Source: UBA1425 sp045537495
GTDB lineage: Bacteria > Bacillota > Clostridia > Oscillospirales > Acutalibacteraceae
DNA length: 15,205 bases
Assembly (NCBI GenBank): GCA_045537495.1
Contig: JAZSPN010000125.1
Coordinates: 1 to 15,205, forward strand
Direction: 5' to 3'
A program made the position numbers and the translations under genes. Positions 6,226-14,061 of this stretch are shown here, one piece after another. Numbering within the stretch: position 1 is the stretch's first letter; every line of letters begins with the position of its first letter. The notes below the pieces were generated by a model. The model was not told the DNA's origin. It worked only from the letters and a program-made list of their open reading frames with translations, and searched no databases.

Positions 6226-7134
6226 TTATTTTTGAAGAAATTTTAGTGTTATTTCGCAGATGCTGTCCGCGCGATCTTCGATGCACTGGTGACCGCCTTC
6301 AACGGTATGTTTCTCGGCGTTCGGGAACGCATCGCAAAAAGCGTTTTCCATACTTTCGGATATAATGATATCTCCGTCGGCATTGATGAGAAGCACGGGA
6401 CATTTTATTTTATCTGCATTCTCAAGGTTTGTAGGTCTGACGGTTGTCATCATCGTGCACATACCCGAGCCTATTCCGTCGTATGTAAACGGATCGGTAA
6501 GACCTTTCAGATCATACTCCTTCGCAAAGGAGAAATTCCTTGTTGCGGCGAAGACGAAGAGTCGGACGAGAAAAGATACTCTTGTGCCGTATTTGAAGAA
6601 GCCGTTCATGATTGAACGCATCACGGAATTTGTCATGACGGGCTTTATGCTCTCGGGCATTGTGCTCTGAGGTGCGGGACAGTACAGAAGCAGTGCCGAT
6701 ACATTTTTTTCAATCGCGATGTTTGTTGCTACTCCGCCACCCATGGAGTGACCGGCGAGTATCCAATTTCCGTTCGGAGAGATGCTGTTCATCAGTCCGA
6801 TTATGAGCTCTTCGCGGTCGATGATTTTTGTTTCGGGAGTTTCTCTCGTGCTGTAACCGAAATTCGGAAGATCGGCAAGAACGCAGTCATATCCCGCCTT
6901 GCTGAGAATATCTGCCATGTTGCGCCATGCGTATGTTGAGCAGAGGAATCCGTGAAGCATCATGATGCGACCTTTGAAATTCCCTTCGTGAGGAATAACG
7001 CGGTAGTGAATCTCATAATCCTCATACGTGTAAAATCTGCTGTCATCGTACATTGTGTCAACGGCACAGAAGGCACCGACGGAGCACGAAACGGCAATTA
7101 CGATCGAGAGAATAACCGATAAGACTTTTTTCAT
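6226..7134 (-). CDS. Secreted alpha/beta hydrolase
   Basis: A 302-residue alpha/beta-hydrolase-fold protein. Residues 1-24 form a signal peptide (MKK, then a hydrophobic run, cleavage near VGA or FCA), so it is exported. The oxyanion region LHGFLCS is at 60-66, the nucleophile elbow GHSMGG at 128-133 with Ser130, the probable acid Asp255 in NADGDIII and the histidine H282 in EGGHQ. A cap insertion (about 155-235) separates strand 6 from the acid, typical of esterases and lipases of this fold; the substrate is unknown. The start is chosen at 7134 because AAAGGA ends eight bases upstream, whereas the ATG three codons earlier overlaps that SD. The gene is divergent from the acyltransferases with only 54 bases between starts. 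Confidence 0.85.
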   Translation of the reverse strand: MKKVLSVILSIVIAVSCSVGAFCAVDTMYDDSRFYTYEDYEIHYRVIPHEGNFKGRIMMLHGFLCSTYAWRNMADILSKAGYDCVLADLPNFGYSTRETPETKIIDREELIIGLMNSISPNGNWILAGHSMGGGVATNIAIEKNVSALLLYCPAPQSTMPESIKPVMTNSVMRSIMNGFFKYGTRVSFLVRLFVFAATRNFSFAKEYDLKGLTDPFTYDGIGSGMCTMMTTVRPTNLENADKIKCPVLLINADGDIIISESMENAFCDAFPNAEKHTVEGGHQCIEDRADSICEITLKFLQK

Positions 7135-7165
7135 ACAGTACATCCTTTCACAATTTATTATATTC

Positions 7166-7194
7166 AGTATACCACATAGGAGGAAAAAATGAAA
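7166..7194 (-). promoter_or_regulatory. Possible promoter of the hydrolase gene
   Basis: On the minus strand TATACT (7171-7166) is preceded by TGG as an extended -10, with a weak TTTCAT (7194-7189) 17 bases upstream. It overlaps the SD and start of the divergent acyltransferase gene, so the two expression signals may interfere. No clear plus-strand promoter is visible in this short gap. Confidence 0.4.
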
Positions 7195-7782
7195 GACCCG
7201 TTGTTTTACAGAGCTGTCAGAGGACCTCTTGCAGGTATCTTTTCACTGATTTACAGACCGACAATCATAGGCAGGGAAAACATCCCGAAAGAGGGACGTA
7301 TCATGCTTGCCGGAAACCATACAAACGTACTGGACTGCTTCCTTGTAGGAACATCGACAAAGAGATGTGTTCACTTTGTTGCGAAAGCTGAGCTTATGAA
7401 GGGTGTACTCAAGCCCTTGTTCAGAGGAATGGGAATAGTGCCTGTAAACAGATCGAGTGCGGGAAGCGGTAAGGCCGCCATGGAAACTGCCGAGAAGTAT
7501 CTCGAATCCGAAAAGCTTATTGCGATCTTCCCCGAGGGAACGGTTAACCGCACAGACGATATTATGATGCCCTTCAAGGGCGGCGCCGTAAAAATTGCAA
7601 GCGATGCCGATACAAAAATCGTTCCTTTTGCAATTTACGGAAAATATAAACCCTTCAGGAAGAGCGTAACCGTAAAGTTTATGCCTGCAATCGACGTGCA
7701 GGGAGGTAAGCTGAAAGCGGCAAACAATCTGCTTTCCGATACCGTTAAAAATGAATTGATTAAAATGGGAGAGAAAAAATGA
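7189..7782 (+). CDS. plsC: PlsC-type lysophospholipid acyltransferase, copy 1
   Basis: A 197-residue member of the LPLAT/PlsC family, whose members acylate lysophosphatidic acid or similar acceptors at the inner membrane face. Motif I, H44-x4-D49 in GNHTNVLD, provides the catalytic dyad. NR at 87-88 is motif II, FPEGT at 114-118 is motif III and the later VPFAIYG corresponds to motif IV. Length is short, and only one weakly hydrophobic N-terminal stretch (12-22) is present, suggesting peripheral membrane binding. AGGAGG ends five bases before the ATG. The stop overlaps the start of a second, divergent paralogue by ATGA, so the pair is translationally coupled. Its acceptor and acyl donor cannot be read from the sequence. 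Confidence 0.88.
   Translation: MKDPLFYRAVRGPLAGIFSLIYRPTIIGRENIPKEGRIMLAGNHTNVLDCFLVGTSTKRCVHFVAKAELMKGVLKPLFRGMGIVPVNRSSAGSGKAAMETAEKYLESEKLIAIFPEGTVNRTDDIMMPFKGGAVKIASDADTKIVPFAIYGKYKPFRKSVTVKFMPAIDVQGGKLKAANNLLSDTVKNELIKMGEKK
7763..7778 (+). repeat. 16-base block at the second plsC start, copy A
   Basis: AAATGGGAGAGAAAAA at 7763-7778 supplies the GGGAG ribosome binding site of the second acyltransferase and encodes the end of the first. An identical 16-mer lies at 8404-8419 before the activase gene. Confidence 0.7.
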
Positions 7783-8405
7783 AGAAACCGCAGGACAGAG
7801 AGTTCGGATATAAGCTCCTGACACCGATAATGAGACCGTTATTCAGGTTTTACTATACACCGAAGGTGTACGGAGCGGAAAAGATTCCGAAGGATGGCCC
7901 GATAGTTATAGCGGGAAATCACAAGCACGTGTATGACCAGTGCATTACGATAATGGTAACCAAGAGAGTTATCCACTACATGGCGAAAAAAGAGTATTTC
8001 GACGGAAAGCTTGCACCGCTTTTCAGATTTGTGGGATGTATACCCGTTGACAGATCGAGAAGAGATACGGCGAGTGCCATGTCGGCGATGAGAGTTCTTA
8101 AAAGAGGCGGGGCAATCGGAATATTTCCCGAAGGAACAAGAAACAAGACGGATGAATTTTTGCTCAGATTCAAGACGGGTGCAGTGTCTATGGCGAAGAA
8201 AACGGGAGCACTTGTGGTGCCTTTCGGAATTGTCGGAGATTATACATTCAGAAGCAAGAATCTTGCAATAAGATACGGAGATCCGTTCTCTGTTGAGGAT
8301 ATGACCATTGAGGAAGCGAATCAGAAGCTTTATGAAGAGGTCGGACGTCTGATGAGAGAAGGGCTTGCGGCAGAGGAGAAAGAAAAAGATCTGAAAGACG
8401 CGTAA
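7779..8405 (+). CDS. plsC: PlsC-type lysophospholipid acyltransferase, copy 2
   Basis: A 208-residue paralogue of the preceding gene with the same motif order: H48-x4-D53 in GNHKHVYD, DR at 91-92, FPEGT at 116-120 and VPFGIVG further on. The N-terminal 30 residues (FGYKLLTPIMRPLFRFYYTP) are basic-hydrophobic and could lie on the membrane. The C-terminus is a charged helix rich in Glu and Lys (AAEEKEKDLKDA). The two copies share motifs and length but differ widely elsewhere, so they may use different acceptors or act successively on one lipid. Alternative substrates such as ornithine or sugar lipids cannot be excluded. The gene is followed after 16 bases by the activase gene, so membrane-lipid acylation and the Fe-S enzyme appear to share an operon. 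Confidence 0.88.
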   Translation: MKKPQDREFGYKLLTPIMRPLFRFYYTPKVYGAEKIPKDGPIVIAGNHKHVYDQCITIMVTKRVIHYMAKKEYFDGKLAPLFRFVGCIPVDRSRRDTASAMSAMRVLKRGGAIGIFPEGTRNKTDEFLLRFKTGAVSMAKKTGALVVPFGIVGDYTFRSKNLAIRYGDPFSVEDMTIEEANQKLYEEVGRLMREGLAAEEKEKDLKDA

Positions 8406-8419
8406 ATGGGAGAGAAAAA
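8404..8419 (+). repeat. 16-base block at the activase start, copy B
   Basis: AAATGGGAGAGAAAAA is repeated exactly here and gives the GGGAGAG ribosome binding site for the gene starting at 8422. Its presence at both plsC 3' ends fits a tandem duplication of plsC with its downstream junction, though convergent SD sequence is possible. Confidence 0.65.
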
Positions 8420-8421
8420 CA

Positions 8422-11325
8422 ATGAGAATAGGTATGGACGTCGGTTCAACCACGCTTAAATGCGTTGCAATCGATGATAACGATAAAATACTTTACAGTG
8501 CATACGAAAGACATTATTCGCACATTTCCGAAAAGAGTGCGAAGATGCTTGAGGACATACTCGACAAGGTCCCCGGGGCAGAGAGAGCGACTCTCAGCAT
8601 TTCGGGTTCTGCAGGCATGGGTTTTGCGAATGAACTCGGAATAGATTTCGTTCAGGAGGTCTATGCGACGAGAGTTTCCGTTTCCAGGTTTTTGCCCGGA
8701 ACGGATGCCGTTATTGAGCTTGGCGGCGAGGATGCCAAAATTCTTTTCTTCACCAACGGTGTAGAAGTCAGAATGAACGGTTCATGTGCAGGCGGTACGG
8801 GAGCTTTCATCGATCAGATGGCTTCGCTTCTCAACGTTACACCTACGGAGATGAACGAGCTTGCCAAAAAGCATGAGAAGATTTATTCCATAGCATCACG
8901 TTGCGGAGTTTTCGCGAAGTCGGATATTCAGCCTCTTCTCAACCAGGGCGCACAGAAGCCCGACGTTGCGGCAAGTATATTTACGGCGGTTGTAAACCAG
9001 ACCGTATCGGGACTTGCACAGGGCAGACGTATCGGCGGAAAAGTCGTATATCTCGGCGGTCCTCTTCATTTCCTTTCGGAGCTTCGTGTTGCTTTTGACA
9101 AGGAACTCGGAGTGGAGGGAATCTGTCCCGAAAATTCACTGTATTATGTTGCTCTCGGAGCGGCACTTTCTCCCGGAGCTACGGAGCTTGATATCAGAGA
9201 TATCACCGAGAAAATCAAAAACCTTGAAGACAACAAGGATTACATAAGCGCAAAGGCTCTCTTTGCGAACGAAGACGAGTACAGAGAATTCAGTGCACGT
9301 CACGCAAAGGACAGAGTCAAGAGTGACGGCGAGCTTAAAGCGGGTGCCAAGGCGAGTATCGGTATCGATGCGGGATCGACGACGGTTAAGGCGACCGTTA
9401 TCAACGAGAAGGGCGAAATCGTTTTCAGCCGTTATATGCCCAACAGCGGTGATGCCGTTTCGCTTATCAGGGACTTTTTGAAGGATTTCTATGCAGAATA
9501 TCCCGAGGCGGTCGTCGTTTCCAGTGCCGTAACGGGTTACGGTGAAGAAATTATCAAAAACGCTTTTGCAATAGATTTCGGCATTGTCGAAACGGTTGCA
9601 CACTATACCGCCGCAAAAAAATTCAAGAGTGACGTTGATTTCATCATCGACATCGGCGGTCAGGATATCAAGTGCTTCAAGATAAAGAACGGCGCAATCG
9701 ACAATATTTTCCTCAATGAAGCTTGCTCATCGGGTTGCGGATCGTTCCTTCAGACCTTTGCTGCCGCATGGGGATACGGTATCGAGGACTTTTCGCGCCT
9801 CGGACTTCTTGCCGAAAAGCCCGTTGATCTCGGTTCACGCTGTACCGTTTTCATGAATTCATCCGTAAAGCAGGCACAGAAAGACGGTGCTTCCATAGAA
9901 AATATTTCGGCAGGTCTGTCGATAAGCGTTGTCAAGAACGCTCTCTATAAGGTTATCAGAGCGGCAAGTGCCGACGATCTCGGAAAGAATATTGTTGTTC
10001 AGGGCGGAACATTCCTCAACGACGCGGTTCTCCGTGCATTTGAACAGGAAATCGGCAGAGATGTTGTCAGACCGAACATTTCGGGACTTATGGGCGCATA
10101 CGGCGCGGCACTTTATGCAATGGAAAGAGCTCCCGAAAAGAGCACGATTATCAGTGCCGAGGATATCGGAAGCTTTGAGCATACAACAAAGAATATTCTT
10201 TGCGGAGGATGCAGCAATAACTGCCGTCTTACCGTAAATACTTTCAGCGGCGGAAGAAAGTTTATCGGCGGAAACAAGTGCAGTAAGCCCATCAGAACAA
10301 AGAACGTCGAAAATGCGATCAATATGTTTGATTACAAGAAGGGACTTCTTGATAAGTATCAGAGCTTCAAGGGAAGCCGTGAAACAATCGGACTTGCCAT
10401 GGGACTCAATATGTTTGAGCTTCTCCCCTTCTGGCATACGTTCTTCAAAGAACTCGGTTTCGGAGTGGAGGTTTCGCCCAAGTCGACAAGACAGCTTTAC
10501 ACTCTCGGTCAGCATACGATACCTTCGGATACGGTATGCTATCCCGCCAAGCTTCTTCACGGACACATACAGGCACTCCTTGACGGCGGAATCAAGCATA
10601 TTTTCTATCCGTGCATGACGTACAACCTCGACGAAAAGCTCGGTGACAATAACTATAACTGTCCCGTTGTTGCGTATTATCCCGAGGTTATCCGTTCGAA
10701 TGTTACGGAGCTTAAAAATATCAACTTTATGAGTGATTACTTCGGTCTTCACGTACGCAAGCATTTCCCGTCGAAGATTTTCGAATCACTTTCGAAGAGC
10801 TTCCCGTCACTTACGCTTAAACAGGTTAAGGCGGCAAGCGACAAGGCTTATGATGAGTATTACAAATACATGGACAGCATCAGAAAATACGGAAAGAAAG
10901 CCCTCAAAGAAGCGAAGGAGAAGGATCTTCCCATAATCATTCTTTGCGGCAGACCGTATCATCTCGACGAAGAAATCAATCACAGCATAGACAAGCTTAT
11001 TGTTGAATGCGGCGCAGCGGTTATTACGGAAGATGCCGTCAGTGATCAGATTAAAAAATTCCCGACGAACGTACTTGACCAGTGGACCTACCATTCACGT
11101 CTTTATGCGGCGGCAAAGTATGTTTCCGACAAGAACGACAAGGATATAAACCTTGTTCAGCTTGTTTCGTTCGGATGCGGTGTTGATGCTATCACAACCG
11201 ATGAGGTACGCTCAATTCTCGAAAGAACGGGCAAAATCTATACACAGATAAAGATCGACGAAATTTCAAATCCGGGTGCGGTAAAGATAAGGCTTCGCAG
11301 CTTGTTTGCCGCAACGGGAAGATAA
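8422..11325 (+). CDS. Double-ASKHA acyl-CoA dehydratase activase-related protein with cysteine-rich C-terminal region
   Basis: A 967-residue cytoplasmic protein. Residues 1-255 form an HgdC/BcrA-type ATPase: phosphate loop DVGSTTLK (6-13), SCAGGTGAF with C122 and SRCGVFAKSD with C161, the two cysteines that in HgdC dimers bridge a [4Fe-4S] cluster. Residues 311-570 repeat the fold: IDAGSTTVK, IDIGGQDIK (409-417), ACSSGCGSF with C435 and C439, and C474 in GSRCTVF. A four-cysteine motif follows (C594, C597, C601, C620), then a DUF2229-like dehydratase-related region with C706, C731, C747, C842 and C919. Known relatives couple ATP hydrolysis to low-potential electron transfer; the substrate here is unknown. 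In relatives this region is usually fused to the next gene. The GGGAGAG SD ends eight bases before the ATG. Confidence 0.88.
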   Translation: MRIGMDVGSTTLKCVAIDDNDKILYSAYERHYSHISEKSAKMLEDILDKVPGAERATLSISGSAGMGFANELGIDFVQEVYATRVSVSRFLPGTDAVIELGGEDAKILFFTNGVEVRMNGSCAGGTGAFIDQMASLLNVTPTEMNELAKKHEKIYSIASRCGVFAKSDIQPLLNQGAQKPDVAASIFTAVVNQTVSGLAQGRRIGGKVVYLGGPLHFLSELRVAFDKELGVEGICPENSLYYVALGAALSPGATELDIRDITEKIKNLEDNKDYISAKALFANEDEYREFSARHAKDRVKSDGELKAGAKASIGIDAGSTTVKATVINEKGEIVFSRYMPNSGDAVSLIRDFLKDFYAEYPEAVVVSSAVTGYGEEIIKNAFAIDFGIVETVAHYTAAKKFKSDVDFIIDIGGQDIKCFKIKNGAIDNIFLNEACSSGCGSFLQTFAAAWGYGIEDFSRLGLLAEKPVDLGSRCTVFMNSSVKQAQKDGASIENISAGLSISVVKNALYKVIRAASADDLGKNIVVQGGTFLNDAVLRAFEQEIGRDVVRPNISGLMGAYGAALYAMERAPEKSTIISAEDIGSFEHTTKNILCGGCSNNCRLTVNTFSGGRKFIGGNKCSKPIRTKNVENAINMFDYKKGLLDKYQSFKGSRETIGLAMGLNMFELLPFWHTFFKELGFGVEVSPKSTRQLYTLGQHTIPSDTVCYPAKLLHGHIQALLDGGIKHIFYPCMTYNLDEKLGDNNYNCPVVAYYPEVIRSNVTELKNINFMSDYFGLHVRKHFPSKIFESLSKSFPSLTLKQVKAASDKAYDEYYKYMDSIRKYGKKALKEAKEKDLPIIILCGRPYHLDEEINHSIDKLIVECGAAVITEDAVSDQIKKFPTNVLDQWTYHSRLYAAAKYVSDKNDKDINLVQLVSFGCGVDAITTDEVRSILERTGKIYTQIKIDEISNPGAVKIRLRSLFAATGR

Positions 11326-11340
11326 GGAGGAGTTACCGTG
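11324..11340 (+). promoter_or_regulatory. SD sequence formed over the stop codon, with GTG start
   Basis: TAA at 11323-11325 ends the activase gene and supplies the first bases of AAGGAGG (11324-11330). Seven bases later GTG (11338-11340) starts the partner gene, in the same frame. The spacing is ideal, so reinitiation by terminating ribosomes is likely. Confidence 0.75.
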
Positions 11341-12609
11341 AATCCTACCGACAGAGTGGAATTTACCAAGGATATGTTGGATTATACTATCCTTGCACCC
11401 AATATGCTTGATATACACTTTTCGCTGTTTCTGAATCTTTTTGCTCAGTACGGCTACAAGGTTGAGCTTCTCAAAAATGACGGCAGAACTGTTGTTGACG
11501 AAGGACTCAAATATGTCCATAACGACACCTGCTATCCGGCACTTCTTGTTATCGGACAGCTTATTGATGCACTTAACAGCGGAAAATATAATCCCGACAA
11601 AACGGCGTTACTCATTACACAGTCGGGTGGCGGATGCAGAGCTTCAAACTATATCCACCTTCTGAGGAAAGCTCTCAAGAAGGCGGGATATCCGCAGGTT
11701 CCCGTAATTTCGCTTAACCTTTCGGGACTTGAAAAGAACAGCGGTTTCAAAATCAGAATTTCCATGGCACTTAAAATGCTTTCGTCGCTCATTTACGGTG
11801 ACCTTCTCACACTCCTCAAGAATCAGATTGAGCCATATGAGAAGAATCAGGGCGATGCAAGACGTCTTGTTGAAAAATGGGTTGAGGATCTCAGTGCCAT
11901 GTTTGCAAAGGGCAAGGGTTATTCTCTCGGAATAATGAAGAAGATTCTGCCCGAGATCACAAAGAGCTTTACGGAAATCCCCGTAAACAATATCAAAAAG
12001 ACGAGAGTCGGCATCGTGGGAGAGATTTACGTAAAATATTCTCCGCTTGCCAACAACCATCTTGAAGAATTCCTTTTCTCTCAGGATTGCGAGGTTATGG
12101 TTCCGGGACTTCTCGGCTTCATTCTCTTCAAGGTTGACAACCGTCTTGAAGATGTCAAGCTTTACGGCGGTAAGAGATTGAAGAAGATTGCCATGTCCAT
12201 CGCAATGTGGTATCTTGCGAAATTCGAAAGAATCCTTCGTGAGGCGGCGGGTGCATACGGTAATTTCGTTGTTCCTGAGCCGTATCAGCACATCAAGGAG
12301 AAGTGTACGAAGATCATCGGTGCAGGATGCAAGATGGGTGAAGGCTGGCTTCTTACGGCGGAAATGATGGAGCTTATCGAGAGCGGTTACGGAAATATCG
12401 TCTGTGCTCAGCCGTTCGGATGTCTGCCGAATCATATCGTGGGTAAGGGTATGATCAGAAAGCTCAAGGAGCTTTATCCCGAGTCAAACATTGTTCCCAT
12501 CGATTACGATCCGGGCGCAACAAGAGTTAATCAGGAGAACCGTATAAGACTTATGTTGGCTGTTGCGCGTGAAAATGACAGAGCGCGTGAACAGACAGTT
12601 GAAAATTAA
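11338..12609 (+). CDS. 2-hydroxyacyl-CoA dehydratase-related protein (COG3581-like), partner of the activase
   Basis: A 423-residue cytoplasmic protein that matches the C-terminal third of the large fused activase/dehydratase proteins of Clostridia. Candidate Fe-S ligands are C65 (NDTCYPA), C100 (GGGCRASNY), C331 (GAGCKMGEGW), C356 and C362 (CAQPFGCLPNH). The end IDYDPGATRVNQENRIRLML (388-407) is diagnostic of the family. It lies in the same frame as the upstream gene and only 12 bases after it, so the two products almost certainly form one complex. The related double-cubane cluster proteins and HgdAB reduce or dehydrate small molecules with electrons from the activase; no substrate can be assigned here. 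The GTG start is set by AAGGAGG. Confidence 0.85.
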   Translation: MNPTDRVEFTKDMLDYTILAPNMLDIHFSLFLNLFAQYGYKVELLKNDGRTVVDEGLKYVHNDTCYPALLVIGQLIDALNSGKYNPDKTALLITQSGGGCRASNYIHLLRKALKKAGYPQVPVISLNLSGLEKNSGFKIRISMALKMLSSLIYGDLLTLLKNQIEPYEKNQGDARRLVEKWVEDLSAMFAKGKGYSLGIMKKILPEITKSFTEIPVNNIKKTRVGIVGEIYVKYSPLANNHLEEFLFSQDCEVMVPGLLGFILFKVDNRLEDVKLYGGKRLKKIAMSIAMWYLAKFERILREAAGAYGNFVVPEPYQHIKEKCTKIIGAGCKMGEGWLLTAEMMELIESGYGNIVCAQPFGCLPNHIVGKGMIRKLKELYPESNIVPIDYDPGATRVNQENRIRLMLAVARENDRAREQTVEN

Positions 12610-12627
12610 ATGTTTTTGTGATACAAT
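12599..12627 (+). promoter_or_regulatory. Promoter of the PHP-family gene
   Basis: TTGAAA (12599-12604), a 17-base spacer and TACAAT (12622-12627) preceded by TGA make a good sigma-A promoter. It overlaps the last codons of the dehydratase-related gene. No terminator lies between the two genes, so readthrough may add to expression. Confidence 0.7.
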
Positions 12628-12652
12628 AAACGAAAGAATAGGAGGTATCGCT

Positions 12653-14044
12653 ATGAAAAAATATGTAAAAACTGTTATGTCTGTGTTTTTGGCAATATCG
12701 TTGACTGTGCTTTCGTTCTCTTTTTGCGCAAGTGCAGAGAGTGACTATACAATAGTTTCTCCCTACGAGGATGTTGTCTGGGACGGAGAAAATGCATGGG
12801 GTGCCTATAAGGGCAACCTTCACACCCACTCAACGGCGAGTGATGCTCAGGAAGATCTCAATGCCATGATACTTGAGCATTATGAGCAGGGATTTGATTT
12901 TCTTTCAATGACCGACCACGGTGTAACGGGTGTCGAGTGGAACAAGAAGCCTTATCAAAGACTTCTCTATTCCTATCAGTTGATTATAGGAAAAAGTGTT
13001 ACTCCGCTGACGGATGAGCAGTACAAGGGCGTTCTTTCGGGAACATATCCTCTCTCGAAGACGAATGAGCCGAGAGGCTTCGGTATGACTTGTGTTACCG
13101 GCGGTAATGAGCTCAATGCTCTCACGGTGACAAAGAGCCACGTCAACGGTTATTTCCTTCCCCACGATTACGGCAACACGAATCTCGGCTATGAAAACGG
13201 ATTTGAATATGCAATAAATCAGGTTGACAAAGTCGGCGGACTGTCACTTATCAACCATCCGGGTGACTGGCTCGGATCCAACAGCAACAAAGACGCTGTT
13301 CACGACAGAAAGAATATCGAGTTCTTTGCCGATCTTCTTTTGAGATACGACACCTGCATGGGTATGGAGGTTTTCAACGAGGATAACGGCACAGAGCCGT
13401 ACAACAGAGCACTCTGGGACGAACTTCTCATGGAAGTTATTCCTTACGGAGAAACGGTTGTCGGTTTTTCAAACAGTGATGCACATACGCTGGACAATGT
13501 TGATTCTTCGTATGCCATCTTCATGATGGAAGATAACACGGTTGAAAATATCAGAAAAACAATGCAGAACGGTGCATCGTTCCTTGTAACTCACAATGCG
13601 AGAGCAGATGAGCTTCTCGGTCCCGACGAGCCGATGGACGTTAAAAATTGCGGACTTCCCGTACCCGAGTTCAAGAGAGTCGAAACGGAAGGTCACAAGA
13701 TAAAGGTAGTTTTCGAAAATGCGAACAACCTTACTTTCGTTGCAAACGGCACGGTTATCGCTGAAAAAGACTACGACACGAACGGAGAGTATACGTTTGT
13801 TCTTGATCTCGACGAGATCGAAAACAGCGAAGATTTCCTCTATGTACGTGCACAGCTTATCGGTGAGGGCGGAATGACTCTGACTCAGGCACTTATTATC
13901 GATGACGGATCGGAGCCCTTGAAATACGAAAGAGATAATTCCCCGAAGGCAATTTTCGACAGAATTATTTTTGCGCTTAAGAGCACAAGAGTTTACTGCA
14001 TAATTGAAGAACTCGTAAAGCTTATCATTGATGAATTTAAATAA
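12653..14044 (+). CDS. Secreted PHP-domain metallohydrolase (CehA/McbA-like)
   Basis: A 463-residue exported protein. Residues 1-28 are a signal peptide ending CASA before ES. The PHP active site is complete: NLHTHS with H57 and H59, TDHG with D88 and H89, E153 (GGNELN), H163 (KSHVNG), H202 (NHPGD), and D276 and H278 (SDAH). These would bind a di- or trinuclear metal centre for phosphoester or related hydrolysis outside the cell. Residues about 335-420 look like a beta-sandwich, and the C-terminus (434-463) is an amphipathic, partly hydrophobic helix that may touch the membrane. The start is placed at 12653, six bases after AGGAGGT; an ATG 30 codons upstream is in frame but would bury the signal peptide. 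The substrate is unknown. Confidence 0.88.
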   Translation: MKKYVKTVMSVFLAISLTVLSFSFCASAESDYTIVSPYEDVVWDGENAWGAYKGNLHTHSTASDAQEDLNAMILEHYEQGFDFLSMTDHGVTGVEWNKKPYQRLLYSYQLIIGKSVTPLTDEQYKGVLSGTYPLSKTNEPRGFGMTCVTGGNELNALTVTKSHVNGYFLPHDYGNTNLGYENGFEYAINQVDKVGGLSLINHPGDWLGSNSNKDAVHDRKNIEFFADLLLRYDTCMGMEVFNEDNGTEPYNRALWDELLMEVIPYGETVVGFSNSDAHTLDNVDSSYAIFMMEDNTVENIRKTMQNGASFLVTHNARADELLGPDEPMDVKNCGLPVPEFKRVETEGHKIKVVFENANNLTFVANGTVIAEKDYDTNGEYTFVLDLDEIENSEDFLYVRAQLIGEGGMTLTQALIIDDGSEPLKYERDNSPKAIFDRIIFALKSTRVYCIIEELVKLIIDEFK

Positions 14045-14061
14045 AACTGAAAGGGCTACAT

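Noticed and set aside
9859..10764. 301-codon minus-strand frame inside the activase gene
   Set aside because: The plus strand encodes clear ASKHA and cysteine motifs here; the antisense frame shows no recognisable domain and arises from codon bias.
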